IMG/VR virus record: IMGVR_UViG_3300017605_000310
Span: 1 to 52,547 of that record
DNA length: 52,547 nt
Strand: one strand, 5' to 3'
DNA from: a virus
Below are positions 37,660-46,441 of this stretch, piece by piece. A model generated the notes under the pieces. The model was not told the DNA's origin. It did no database searches and worked only from the letters and a program-made list of their open reading frames with translations. Made by a program: the position numbers and the translations under genes. Positions within the stretch are counted from its first letter, which is position 1; each line of letters begins with the position of its first letter.

Positions 37660-38748
37660 CTACGCCGCCACTCGGGCGAGCGTCTGAAGATCCCCGATCA
37701 CCGTGGCTGCCCTCTGCACCCACGATGACTCGGCCACACAGGCCGGTAGTTGCTGCGCTACACGCGCCCGTCCGTCTGGGTCGTTCAACCACACACGGAT
37801 GAGCGCCGCCGCCTCGGTCGGCGTCTGGAAGGTCGGGACCAGATCCCCGAACACTTCCGGGACTTCCGCCCGGTACTCTGAGAGATGAAACGAGCCGCAT
37901 GCTGCCAATTCATAGGCACGCGGGCTCAACGATTCGGCATGGGTGATCCGTTCCACCCGTTTGCCCCAACCCTTGGATCGGCGATAGAGATTCAGGCCCA
38001 CCGTCGCGCGGCGATAGAGCGCAGCGGCCATCTCGTTCGTGACCTGATCCCCCTTGACACAGGCCATCACTTGCTTGTTCAGGCCCAACTTCTTCCAGGT
38101 GCCATAGAGCCCGAGGTCGATCCCGGTCCAGTCGATGCTGTTGAACCACGTCACGCGCTCAGCAAAGCCCGACCCGACAAACACCACGTCGTGCGCGGGC
38201 AGCTCCCCAACCGCCAGTGCGGAGACGTAGTGCTTGCCGGGATGCCACGCATGCGCGAGATACCCCGCATGCGGATTAACCGACCGGAAGGCGGGTACCA
38301 TGGTGCGTTCATTCGTCCAGCACCCATCGACCATCGCGGCGATCCGCATTTCCTGCTCATGGTCATAGGGGGATTCGGTAAACAGCACCGTCACCCGCAA
38401 CCCTGCCCGCTTCATCATGATCACGACGTCTGGATGGAGCAGGGACGCAGACACAACAAGCACCACGTCTACTTGCTTGCGGAGCGCCATCTCCAGCGCC
38501 CCGACACCCGCGTGATACATCACGTCAGCGACGTTGGGCTTGACCAGATCCGGCTGCTCTTTCTTCTTGGTTCTCCAGAGCCAATACAACGCACGTTGCG
38601 AGGCTTCGATCCGGGTATCGAGTCGATACGATTCGACCACGACGCCGTGATGCCGGAGCCCATAGAGCAGCCCGTCGAACACATCGGCGGTACTCCATGA
38701 CGCCCCTGGATGGCACAGCAACACGCGCAACGGTCGCGTCTCAGGCAC
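37660..38748 (-). CDS. CgeB-like glycosyltransferase, 362 aa
   Basis: Starts at GTG 38748, five bases after a strong GGAGG; an earlier ATG lacks such a site. N-terminal Rossmann half (RPLRVLLCHPGASWSTADVF, DVVLVVSASLLHPDVV, LRVTVLFTESPYDHEQE) and a GT-B C-terminal half with SLSPRAYELAACGSFHLSEY and EVFGDLVPTFQTPTEAAALI, matching the CgeB/Glyco_trans_1_2 family. It transfers a sugar from an activated donor, probably inside the cell. Last gene of the sugar/radical-SAM cluster, 11 bp before the major tail protein. Confidence 0.85.
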   Translation of the reverse strand: MPETRPLRVLLCHPGASWSTADVFDGLLYGLRHHGVVVESYRLDTRIEASQRALYWLWRTKKKEQPDLVKPNVADVMYHAGVGALEMALRKQVDVVLVVSASLLHPDVVIMMKRAGLRVTVLFTESPYDHEQEMRIAAMVDGCWTNERTMVPAFRSVNPHAGYLAHAWHPGKHYVSALAVGELPAHDVVFVGSGFAERVTWFNSIDWTGIDLGLYGTWKKLGLNKQVMACVKGDQVTNEMAAALYRRATVGLNLYRRSKGWGKRVERITHAESLSPRAYELAACGSFHLSEYRAEVPEVFGDLVPTFQTPTEAAALIRVWLNDPDGRARVAQQLPACVAESSWVQRAATVIGDLQTLARVAA

Positions 38749-38935
38749 GGATGCCTCCTGAGAGCGGCCATGAACGCGCTGGCCCTGTGTCTCTGGGCGA
38801 GTCCTTCCACTCAGCGAGGTCAATGACCAGTCTCGCCAGTGCCGGTGTGGCGTTCTCGTTGATGTACATGTTCCGTGTCACGCGTAATAATTCCTCGGCT
38901 TCCTGTTCGCTCAGTCCTCGTGGTGGTCCCGTCAT
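38741..38935 (-). CDS. Small helical protein, 64 aa
   Basis: MTGPPRGLSEQEAEELLRVT and PALARLVIDLAEWKD; helical. Start overlaps the GT2 stop (ATGA) and its own stop overlaps the CgeB-like start. Possibly a cofactor of the cluster; no family known. Confidence 0.6.
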   Translation of the reverse strand: MTGPPRGLSEQEAEELLRVTRNMYINENATPALARLVIDLAEWKDSPRDTGPARSWPLSGGIRA

Positions 38936-39501
38936 GCGCGTGCCATTGCCGCTTGCTGTTCAGCCCAGACGCTGTTGTGGCCTAACAAAACCGTCACTTC
39001 CGGCCGCCACACGATGTCATCGCGTCGCCAGTGCATCGTTTCGAGAAACCCGAAGTCGCCGCCGTCATATGATCCCCATGTGCCAAACTTCGCCGGCTCA
39101 TTCGGGATCAGCATCATGGCGGTGCCGACATTCCCAAACGTCAGGGCGGGCTCGCGCCAGAGCGTCACGCCGTTCGGATAGCGCATCCGAAATAGGATGG
39201 GACGATGCGGCGTCGTACACATCACCTCTTCCATCAGCGCTCTGGCATCCGGCGCATATGTGTCGTCGTCGTCAATGTGCGCGAGGTACTGCCCCTGTGC
39301 CATTGGCGAGGCGACGTTGCGTTCGGTATGCCCCCAGTCATGCCCGGCCGGACAATAGATGTGACGCACTGGCTTTGACGGCTGAAGATCCAGGCGTTCA
39401 CTGACCAGCAAGATCTCGTCTCCAGGCCAGAGCTCGATAGAGTCCAATGTGGCCTGCAGTGACGGCCGTCCGATCGTCGGCACGATGAAGCTGATCGTCA
39501 T
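38932..39501 (-). CDS. GT2-family glycosyltransferase, 189 aa
   Basis: GT-A fold: MTISFIVPTIGRPSLQATLD at the N-terminus, and the DXD-type metal site AHIDDDDTYAPDA near residue 85. Later TWGSYDGGDFGFLETMHWRR resembles the acceptor/His-rich end of GT2 enzymes. ATG at 39501 overlaps the upstream stop. It would add a sugar to an as yet unknown acceptor. Short for GT2 but with all core parts. Confidence 0.85.
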   Translation of the reverse strand: MTISFIVPTIGRPSLQATLDSIELWPGDEILLVSERLDLQPSKPVRHIYCPAGHDWGHTERNVASPMAQGQYLAHIDDDDTYAPDARALMEEVMCTTPHRPILFRMRYPNGVTLWREPALTFGNVGTAMMLIPNEPAKFGTWGSYDGGDFGFLETMHWRRDDIVWRPEVTVLLGHNSVWAEQQAAMARA

Positions 39502-40220
39502 GACGCCCAGCTCCCCGGCATCGTCTCGATACGCAACGGACACAGCGCATGGAGACGCTCCACGGCATCCTTGACCGCTTGCGCATGCGTACACGTCCAG
39601 TACGTGGGGTCTTTGCCGAGGATGTCCTTATCGGATTCCTCAAAGACCTGATCGGGTTGGAATCCTGCCCAGTCATGGTCGATCTGCACCGCGGGCAACA
39701 TCACGCACCGCCCGAAGATCGCCATGACGTCCCGGAGATACATGTCCCCCCAGAAGATGCGTGGATCCCATAGAAAGCCGAGGCGTTCCGTGACCTTTCG
39801 CGAGACGATCGAGAACGGGTAATGCGTTTCGTTGTGCGTCGAGACGCCGAAATCAAAGACGCCATCGGGATACTGGTTAGCAGCCGAGAGGATCAGCGAT
39901 GGCCAGCCCACTGTCTGGAACACCATGTCGTCGTTGCCGCACATCAAGACGTCGCCGGTAGACGCTGCCAGTAACTCGTTGAAGAACCGCGGCATGCTCT
40001 GATAACCCTGATGTCGTGGCCCGACCACCAGGTGAATGCTGCCGTTCCGCAGATGTTGCGATGAGAGATAGTCTTGCGTCTCCAGATCGTCGTCATCCAC
40101 CCGAAAGACCAGCTCGGTATCACTGCTGCCGCAAATCGTGCGCGCGTAGGACGCCAATAACGTCTCAAGTCTGCCCACTCGGTGCCGCGTCGGAATCAGG
40201 ACGGATATTTTGGTAAACAT
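39498..40220 (-). CDS. GT2-like glycosyltransferase, 240 aa
   Basis: MFTKISVLIPTRHRVGRLET, then ELVFRVDDDDLETQDYL and MCGNDDMVFQTVGW (DDD/NDD metal-site candidates), and a C-terminal HDWAGFQPDQVFEESD. GT-A fold. The ATG at 40220 shares a base with the radical SAM stop. Substrate unknown. Confidence 0.8.
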   Translation of the reverse strand: MFTKISVLIPTRHRVGRLETLLASYARTICGSSDTELVFRVDDDDLETQDYLSSQHLRNGSIHLVVGPRHQGYQSMPRFFNELLAASTGDVLMCGNDDMVFQTVGWPSLILSAANQYPDGVFDFGVSTHNETHYPFSIVSRKVTERLGFLWDPRIFWGDMYLRDVMAIFGRCVMLPAVQIDHDWAGFQPDQVFEESDKDILGKDPTYWTCTHAQAVKDAVERLHALCPLRIETMPGSWAS

Positions 40221-41818
40221 CAGTGCCCTGCGTACGTCAGCGTGCTGGCGGCGGCTGCGGTCAGTGTGCCTGCGGCTGCCGCGGCTTCTTGCTGTCGGCG
40301 AATCCGCACATCTTCTTGCCACTCCGCTTTCGCCCACCCATGCTCCACGAGAAACCGAAACATCTCGTTTTTGATCACAAACATGTCTTCCACGGTGGAG
40401 CCATGCGGCCTGACGAGGATTTCGTCTCGATCAGAAAACCCGACAATCCATTGGTTGTCGTAGTTGTAATCAACGATGTCGATGCCGGATTGCTGCGGGT
40501 GCGTCCACCAGCGCGAGCCCGGATAGGGAATCCCGACTGCTAGATTGCACGAGTCGAGATAGGGCTTGACACTCAATAGCCAGTCCTGTGTTTCGCGCAT
40601 CGTCTCGAGCGTTTCGCCGGACATGCCAATGACCAGAAAGGCGATGGTGTAGAATCCGTGTTCTTTCGCTCGCTTCACTGCGTCGGTGTTCTGCTGAACC
40701 TTCGTGCCCTTCTGATTCGCATCCAGCACACGTTGTGATCCCGACTCAATCCCGAAGCACGTCACCTTGCAGTTCATCAGTTTCAGGGATTCGGCAACGT
40801 GATCGTCCATCGTGTTCACGCGCGTGTGGATACGAGATGCGAAACTCCCATAGCCGAACTCGGCATGAACGGCCTCGGCGAGCTCGCGCAACTTCGTGCG
40901 ATGCAGGGTGTAGGTATCGTCCTGGAACTTGAACATGTGGACGCCCTTGTCCATCACCTGTCTCATTTCCATGATGATGTTCTGGGGCGAGCGATACCGC
41001 GGCTTCTGGCCAATCCACGGGGTGGAGCAGTACGTGCATTTATAGGGGCAGCCACGCGTCCCGATCAGGCTCATCACCGGAAACGTGCCGGGACGTTGCG
41101 AACTCTCGATATAGGGCCGCTTCATCACGGCCACGCCATCGTTGTAAATGTGATCGTCCGGCAGCAGATCCCACGCGGGGAATGGAATGGCATCCAGATC
41201 CATCGCGTCAGACTTGTCGCCGTAGTAGAACGGTTGGAGTTGGCCTTGATGCCAGTCGCTCAGCATCTGGAGCGTCGCGCGCTCCCCTTCCATCACGATC
41301 ACGGTATCGAACAGAGGGGCCGAGCCATCCTGTGCGCGATAGTCACGCCGTTCAGCCAGTACGCCTTTGACGTGGTACTGCGCCTGCCGACCGGCGTCTT
41401 TGGTTTCCTTCGGTTCGTAGGACGGATGCGGGCCACCAGCCACGATCAAGGCGTCAGGATTGCGATCCTTGATATAGGCGGCGAGTTCCAGCGCTTCCCC
41501 GAATTGCGGGGTACAGAACCCGAACATATGCACGTCGGCATCCATCACCTCTTCAGGAAGATGGATGTTCCCCTCGTAGCGCTTGTCCAACATCGACGTG
41601 ACAACGACGTCGTGACCTGCCTCACGAAGCAGTCCCGCGATGTAGAGCACTCCGAGGGGAATGTTGGTCTTGCTATCAGCGAGCCACGGGCTGGACGGGA
41701 GGATGCAGTGGATCTTCTTCCGCGGCACCGTCAGAATCGGCAGACCAGACGTCGGCACGTCACCACACAGGCTCTGATCGCTCATCTGATAGCCGGAGGA
41801 CGCCATCGTAAGTCGCAT
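40220..41818 (-). CDS. Cobalamin-binding-type radical SAM enzyme, 532 aa
   Basis: Residues 35-190 form a B12-binding-like Rossmann domain (KKIHCILPSSPWLADSKTNI, PLGVLYIAGLLREAGHDVVV, PDALIVAGGPHPSYEPKE). The radical SAM cluster is GTRGCPYKCTYCSTPW (C257, C261, C264), followed by FKFQDDTYTL, CFGIESGSQRVLDANQKGT and AFLVIGMSGETLETMRETQD, as in class B methylase-like enzymes (BchE family). It binds a 4Fe-4S cluster and cleaves SAM; B12 relatives methylate carbon or phosphorus or rearrange rings. Embedded between glycosyltransferases with start/stop overlaps, so a sugar or glycan is a likely substrate (inference). Start at 41818 follows TGATG coupling. Confidence 0.88.
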   Translation of the reverse strand: MRLTMASSGYQMSDQSLCGDVPTSGLPILTVPRKKIHCILPSSPWLADSKTNIPLGVLYIAGLLREAGHDVVVTSMLDKRYEGNIHLPEEVMDADVHMFGFCTPQFGEALELAAYIKDRNPDALIVAGGPHPSYEPKETKDAGRQAQYHVKGVLAERRDYRAQDGSAPLFDTVIVMEGERATLQMLSDWHQGQLQPFYYGDKSDAMDLDAIPFPAWDLLPDDHIYNDGVAVMKRPYIESSQRPGTFPVMSLIGTRGCPYKCTYCSTPWIGQKPRYRSPQNIIMEMRQVMDKGVHMFKFQDDTYTLHRTKLRELAEAVHAEFGYGSFASRIHTRVNTMDDHVAESLKLMNCKVTCFGIESGSQRVLDANQKGTKVQQNTDAVKRAKEHGFYTIAFLVIGMSGETLETMRETQDWLLSVKPYLDSCNLAVGIPYPGSRWWTHPQQSGIDIVDYNYDNQWIVGFSDRDEILVRPHGSTVEDMFVIKNEMFRFLVEHGWAKAEWQEDVRIRRQQEAAAAAGTLTAAAASTLTYAGH

Positions 41819-42582
41819 CAATACACCTGCGCCCCGTGATAGCGAGCCCACATCTGTTTCAGGTCAATGCCTTTGCTCCGCAACTGCTGATGGGCGAGAT
41901 CCAGATCGCGCACAGCCGTGTGTTGGGGGTGATAGAACAACGCTTCAGGAATCCGGACACACTCCGTGCCTGTTGCGTGCAACTTGTGCTGGAAGTGCGT
42001 CTGGGCATGGCCCCATGCGGTGAGTTCTTCGTCCAGAGCCCCGACGCGATCGAACGCTGAGCGACGCGCCATCCAGACCCCGGCGTCGATACAGGTGTAA
42101 TCGGACTCGGTGCCAACAAAGCACTCCCGCAAGAGTTGTGGCCCCAAGCAGCGCCACGCCACGCGTTCACAGGCGGCGATGTCATCGACCAGGTGATAGA
42201 CATGCCCGGTAATGAACCCGTCCCAGTCGTCAGGTCGAGCCTCAGCGACTGTTGCGAACTTTTTCGCCGTGCTGAAGTCCAGCAAATAATCCGCACGGCA
42301 GAACAGCACCCACGGGGTGACGGCTTCACGCACGGCGACGTTCGTGGACCATGAGTGCGTCTTGGTCGGATCGCCATGCTTAAACGAGAGCAACTGCACC
42401 GGCACGGGAAACGACAGGTCGTCAATAACTGAACGTATGGCGTCAGACGGGTCGGCCGTATCGTTATCCACCACCACGATCGACTCCACGCGAGACAGAT
42501 CCTGCTGACGGACGGAGAACAGCGCGGCGGCGAGATTCGCCAGCGAGAGGCTCTTGAAATAGGTGAAGCAAATCGTGATCAC
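41818..42582 (-). CDS. GT2-like glycosyltransferase, 254 aa
   Basis: MITICFTYFKSLSLANLAAA, SIVVVDNDTADPSDAIRSVI, VTPWVLFCRADYLLDFS (R-A-D in the DXD position) and CIDAGVWMARRSAFDRVGAL, then GALDEELTAWGHAQTHFQHK typical of GT-A acceptor regions. First gene of the cluster, joined to the gp10-like head gene upstream by an ATGA overlap, which ties the cluster to late transcription. Confidence 0.8.
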   Translation of the reverse strand: MITICFTYFKSLSLANLAAALFSVRQQDLSRVESIVVVDNDTADPSDAIRSVIDDLSFPVPVQLLSFKHGDPTKTHSWSTNVAVREAVTPWVLFCRADYLLDFSTAKKFATVAEARPDDWDGFITGHVYHLVDDIAACERVAWRCLGPQLLRECFVGTESDYTCIDAGVWMARRSAFDRVGALDEELTAWGHAQTHFQHKLHATGTECVRIPEALFYHPQHTAVRDLDLAHQQLRSKGIDLKQMWARYHGAQVY

Positions 42583-43001
42583 GTATGCACCACAAACCCA
42601 GCCCGACGCACGAGGTCAATGAGCGCTGACACCATCGCGCGACGGCGGCGAATAATGATCGGGATCATGCGCTCGCCCTCCGGTGCGACTGGCATCGAGC
42701 CTCGGCTCGCACCATTCCTCGTCCGTCGGGCTTTCGTTCCATACTCAAAGAGGGAGGCATGCTTCGCGCGACTACGTACAATCGCCGACGCTCCATAACG
42801 CGTTCGCCCTCGCGTGCTCGTGACACCACGACGCAGATTGCCAGTCGGTCCTTCCGGATAGGCCCGCTGGATCTGGGTCTTGGCCTCTTCGGCTTGCGCT
42901 TCTACGATCACGCCGGCTTCATTCACTAGATCCTCTGGGAGTTGCCGCAAGGCGCGACGGAACTCATCAATCCCGACCATCACCAGCTTGTTCTGGCTCA
43001 C
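42579..43001 (-). CDS. HK97 gp10-like head-tail protein, 140 aa
   Basis: VMVGIDEFRRALRQLPEDLV, YPEGPTGNLRRGVTSTRGRT, HASLFEYGTKARRTRNGASR, matching the HK97 gp10 family (tail terminator/completion region). Located after the head-closure gene, as expected. Start overlaps by one base. Confidence 0.85.
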   Translation of the reverse strand: MSQNKLVMVGIDEFRRALRQLPEDLVNEAGVIVEAQAEEAKTQIQRAYPEGPTGNLRRGVTSTRGRTRYGASAIVRSRAKHASLFEYGTKARRTRNGASRGSMPVAPEGERMIPIIIRRRRAMVSALIDLVRRAGFVVHT

Positions 43002-43324
43002 TACGGGATCACTTCTTCGCAGAAACAGACCAGTTCTTGGTTCCCGTCTGATACGTTCTGCACGCCCTTGACAAACAGTTCCCGATTGCGGCCTGCCACT
43101 GGATCGGCGTAGACAATTCGCGTATCCACCGTGACTTGCGGGTGATGCCGCATCCGTACGCGCGAGGCAATCACGCGCGTCCCATCCCCAATCGCGGATT
43201 CCATGGGCTCAATCGAGATCCACCAGTTCGATGGCGAGAGCGGTTCGTAGAACCCATCGCTATCCGGCGTCGTTTGTGGCGCGCGAGAGAGCGAGACATA
43301 GCGGTTGTGGCGTCCCGGCCGCAC
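43001..43324 (-). CDS. Head closure / head-tail adaptor protein, 107 aa
   Basis: GRHNRYVSLSRAPQTTPDSD GFYEPLSPSNWW in the first half and IVYADPVAGRNRELFVKGVQ NVSDGNQELVCFC at the end: pattern of SPP1 gp16-like head closure proteins (split here for length). It plugs the portal after packaging. Confidence 0.85.
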   Translation of the reverse strand: MRPGRHNRYVSLSRAPQTTPDSDGFYEPLSPSNWWISIEPMESAIGDGTRVIASRVRMRHHPQVTVDTRIVYADPVAGRNRELFVKGVQNVSDGNQELVCFCEEVIP

Positions 43325-43933
43325 TCAGTACCCCCACTGCGGAGCCGACCAGGAAATCCGATCCGACCAGCACCGTTCCGCGGCTTGCTGCGCTTGCTGG
43401 GCACCCATCTCCATACCGTCCCGATCAAGATCGAGATAGGTGACGTATTGCCGCACCCCTTGCCGGATACGTTCTGGAATCACATCCGGTGTCAGCCAGC
43501 CCACGACGTAGGTGATTTCAATCGCCCCGTTCCGGCGAATCGACTGCAGCGACGGCCACACCTGATCCGGCTTGAGCACGACGGTGCCAGGACGTGATAC
43601 CGTATCGAGGTCATAGACACTCGTGGCCAAGGTCTGTTGGACCCCAGCGTCGTCGTAGTACTTGACCGACGTAATCGACTGAAGCGGTGAGGCCATCGGG
43701 AGCGGAATGATGTTGGCCCAGCCGTCCAAGACGAGCTTCCACGTCTGCGTCAACAGCCCACGCCCCATATAGGCTTCCGCCGCTTCTCGAGCGCTCGCGA
43801 TGTAGGCGCGGACTACGCTATTGCTGTTGTCATCCAGGATCCGTGCGTGATCCTTCGCCTCTTCCAGCGAGATCGGCTCTTCCGCTGGCCCCGTTACGAG
43901 CGACCACGCGCAGCCGATGTCACAGGCGTTCAC
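43325..43933 (-). CDS. HK97 gp6-like connector, 202 aa
   Basis: EEPISLEEAKDHARILDDNS, YIASAREAAEAYMGRGLLTQ TWKLVLD, the conserved opening of gp6/gp15 head-tail connectors. C-terminus RIRQGVRQYVTYLDLDRDGM. It stacks on the portal. Adjacent to head closure without a gap. Confidence 0.88.
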   Translation of the reverse strand: MNACDIGCAWSLVTGPAEEPISLEEAKDHARILDDNSNSVVRAYIASAREAAEAYMGRGLLTQTWKLVLDGWANIIPLPMASPLQSITSVKYYDDAGVQQTLATSVYDLDTVSRPGTVVLKPDQVWPSLQSIRRNGAIEITYVVGWLTPDVIPERIRQGVRQYVTYLDLDRDGMEMGAQQAQQAAERCWSDRISWSAPQWGY

Positions 43934-44144
43934 GACGTCGGCCTTTCATAGGGCTGGGTTCGGGCTGTTCGGCATCCGGCTCAATCGCCCGTTCACTGTC
44001 ATCGCTCGGCAACACGACGGCCTGTACACCATCCAGGAGTTCGAGTAATTCCGGCGATGGCTCAGCGACGTCAATGACCTGTCCCGCCTGAAACGGCACA
44101 TCCGGATTCGCCGATGGGCAGGTTTGGAGAAAACGGATTCTCAT
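43920..44144 (-). CDS. Hypothetical protein, 74 aa
   Basis: MRIRFLQTCPSANPDVPFQA GQVIDVAEPSPELLELLDGV. Resembles short beta modules near capsid genes. Start overlaps the upstream stop (ATGA). Its last 14 bp overlap the connector start. Confidence 0.65.
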   Translation of the reverse strand: MRIRFLQTCPSANPDVPFQAGQVIDVAEPSPELLELLDGVQAVVLPSDDSERAIEPDAEQPEPSPMKGRRRERL

Positions 44145-44377
44145 CGGCGCTTCCGAGCTTTGACAGCCTTCGCGACCGGCGTCGCCGCACGCTTTCTGAT
44201 ATGCTTGGCGGCAATCACCACCGCATCGCGTTCGACTTGCACATCCCCGCGCCCGAACCACTCTCCGCCAGCCGCTTCCACCGCCGTCCGTAAGGTCTGC
44301 ACCGCGTTGGCGATGGCGTCGGTTTGCGCGTTTGATCCACTGGCCTGCACCCGCACGTACACGTGAACTGATGCCAT
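44141..44377 (-). CDS. Hypothetical protein, 78 aa
   Basis: MASVHVYVRVQASGSNAQTD AIANAVQTLRTAVEAAGGEW, then basic tail KHIRKRAATPVAKAVKARKRR. Alpha-beta domain with a DNA- or RNA-compatible basic end. Unknown. Confidence 0.65.
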   Translation of the reverse strand: MASVHVYVRVQASGSNAQTDAIANAVQTLRTAVEAAGGEWFGRGDVQVERDAVVIAAKHIRKRAATPVAKAVKARKRR

Positions 44378-44385
44378 GAGGCCTC

Positions 44386-44790
44386 CTACGCTGTGCCCTC
44401 CGCGGGCGCAATCAACTGTTTCGCCACACTGGTAGGTTGCGTCACTGGCAACCGCCGCCCGCGATATTGAATGACCGCCAACCCATCAATCGTGGTGGAC
44501 GTGCCTCGTGTAATGCGGCACTTGATGAACTGTTTCCCGGCGCGATTTAAATCCAGGATGTGCGTGTTCTTTACGGCGTCGTTGACAAGGCTCCCGGCCA
44601 GATCCGCGTAGGATCCGCCAGTGGCCACGTCCTGTCGCAATCGAATGTTGTTGTTCGCGGCCGGCGTGCCAAACCGCACGACGAAGCAGATGCCGTCAAA
44701 ATTGGCGATGTCATAGGCGGCCGAATCGATCGTGCTCGTGCCTGCCGCCGTGGGAGCCTCGAACGTGACCTTGCAGTCGTCAAGAAACAT
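44386..44790 (-). CDS. Capsid decoration-like protein, 134 aa
   Basis: MFLDDCKVTFEAPTAAGTST IDSAAYDIANFDGICFVVRF and DLNRAGKQFIKCRITRGTST; small beta-barrel pattern common to genes just after major capsid in phage genomes, often head-stabilising. Function assigned by position and pattern only. Confidence 0.7.
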   Translation of the reverse strand: MFLDDCKVTFEAPTAAGTSTIDSAAYDIANFDGICFVVRFGTPAANNNIRLRQDVATGGSYADLAGSLVNDAVKNTHILDLNRAGKQFIKCRITRGTSTTIDGLAVIQYRGRRLPVTQPTSVAKQLIAPAEGTA

Positions 44791-44853
44791 GGCAGTTCGC
44801 TCCTCTGGAGAAACAGAGGGAGCGGAGGACCATCCCCCGCCCCCTCATGCGAA

Positions 44854-46239
44854 CTACGCTTGCGTGAGATACACCACCGGGTGCGTGCCGGCGTCGAGCA
44901 GATCTCCGTCATGCCGTGACAGCGCGAGGAACGCGACTTGTCCCAGCAAGGCGAACAGTTCATCCAGCCGAAGGACCGTGACGTCCTTCACATCGCGGAT
45001 GATGTATTTGTTCAGTTGCCCGAATAGCAGCGACTTGGAGCCGCTCGCAATCGTCGCGAGCGACTGATTGATCGTGTAGGGATAGCCGAGAATCGTGTCC
45101 GGCTGTCCTGACGTCAATCCCGGCATCCAGAGCGGTGCGCCGCTGGTGTCACCGGAGTACTGCAACACCTTCATCTTCTTGATGATCTTCAGCGCGGTGT
45201 CATGCAGCATGAACCCACCGTTGACCCGATAGGCCGGATCCACCGCATGCACGACGTCCACGAGGTTGTCGTAGGTGATCGTCTGCGTGGCGGCTGTGGT
45301 GATGCCGGAGGTGGTTGCAGCCGTCACGATCCCGTTGGGCTGTGAGCCCGTGCCGGTCGTGAAGTGATCGTTAGTGATCCGCGCGATGCGCGTGCCGAGC
45401 GCTTCGCCCAGGAAGGCGTTCGCGTTGATCGAGGTATCCTGCAGGAACTCGATCGAGGCCAGGATGTACTTGGAGCTGTACTTCCAGGCGTCCAGCACGA
45501 GCTGTCCGAAGGTCATTTCGAGCTCGGTGGAGGTCGTGTTCTCACCAATGATCACGCCCTTGTTCGCGGTGTCGTTCGTCGTCGGGATGGGCAATGGTCC
45601 GCCCGTAGACGTCCGAATGACCGTGGACGTCGAGCGCATACCGCCGTAAGCCAGCAAGGCCACTTCCAGCGACTTCATGGCTTCGTCAGCCACGGTATAG
45701 CCGCCTGTGGTCGTGGTGGACTGCAACCCCGTCAGAGCCGCGCGCTCTTCGGTGAGTTTGGCGCTCCAGGATCGGATGTCTTCCTCGCTCGCCTTGCGGC
45801 CGTTCGCATCCGGGAACGTCGGCGTCATGGCAGGTCCGAGTCGGAAGATCAGCTTCTTGGAATCGACGTTGATGCCGCATCGGCGGGCCAGATCGCGCTG
45901 TTCGGAGGTCGGCTCTGATTCGGGCTGGCCCGCGCACATCCACGCGCGCAAGGCTTCGCCGCGGTCGTGGTCGGTGATCTTGCCGGTGAAGGTCTGCCGC
46001 TGGCCCTGATTCGGCTGGTGCTGTTCGGTGCGACGTCCCTGCGAGGCACTGAGCGCGGCCTGCCGCTGTTCCTTGTCGAGAAACGCGGAGATCTTGTCGA
46101 TCTCTGCGTGGAGATCATCGAAGCGCTTGTTTTCCTCGGTGGTGAGGTCGAAACGATCTTCGGACTTGGCCTTGTTGAGAATGTCGTCGGCGTCTTTGGC
46201 GAGCTGGCCTTTCTTGTCGAGCAGTTCTTTTTGATCCAT
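44854..46239 (-). CDS. HK97-fold major capsid protein, 461 aa
   Basis: The first 110 residues (MDQKELLDKKGQLAKDADDI...) are the helical delta/scaffold domain cut off by the protease. The shell domain follows: ERAALTGLQSTTTTGGYTVA, GENTTSTELEMTFGQLVLDA, KYILASIEFLQDTSINANAF and LGTRIARITNDHFTTGTGSQ PNG. ATG at 46239 is chosen because GAGGAAC lies six bases before it; an in-frame ATG 13 codons earlier would run through the hairpin. Most abundant virion protein. Confidence 0.93.
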   Translation of the reverse strand: MDQKELLDKKGQLAKDADDILNKAKSEDRFDLTTEENKRFDDLHAEIDKISAFLDKEQRQAALSASQGRRTEQHQPNQGQRQTFTGKITDHDRGEALRAWMCAGQPESEPTSEQRDLARRCGINVDSKKLIFRLGPAMTPTFPDANGRKASEEDIRSWSAKLTEERAALTGLQSTTTTGGYTVADEAMKSLEVALLAYGGMRSTSTVIRTSTGGPLPIPTTNDTANKGVIIGENTTSTELEMTFGQLVLDAWKYSSKYILASIEFLQDTSINANAFLGEALGTRIARITNDHFTTGTGSQPNGIVTAATTSGITTAATQTITYDNLVDVVHAVDPAYRVNGGFMLHDTALKIIKKMKVLQYSGDTSGAPLWMPGLTSGQPDTILGYPYTINQSLATIASGSKSLLFGQLNKYIIRDVKDVTVLRLDELFALLGQVAFLALSRHDGDLLDAGTHPVVYLTQA

Positions 46240-46245
46240 GTGCCT

Positions 46246-46266
46246 GTTCCTCGTCGTGCGAGGAAC
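46246..46266 (-). promoter_or_regulatory. Hairpin over the major capsid ribosome-binding site
   Basis: GTTCCTCG-cacga-CGAGGAAC, perfect 8-bp stem on the minus strand. Its 3' arm contains the GAGGAAC Shine-Dalgarno six bases before the capsid ATG. The 175 bp to its right (46267-46441) show no gene. Confidence 0.6.
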
Positions 46267-46441
46267 GGCGGATGACACATGGCATCGGGTGCGCGTTACC
46301 CACGCACGTACTCAAACGATGATTCGAGTTCGTGTGGTGGATAACTTCCCGATCGCCGCCGGGGAGGTATCTGGATGTCGCCGCTGGTCTGTCTCGATCG
46401 CCGCCGAGACGCGAACAGGGCTCGCTGTGTAGGTCTAGGGT

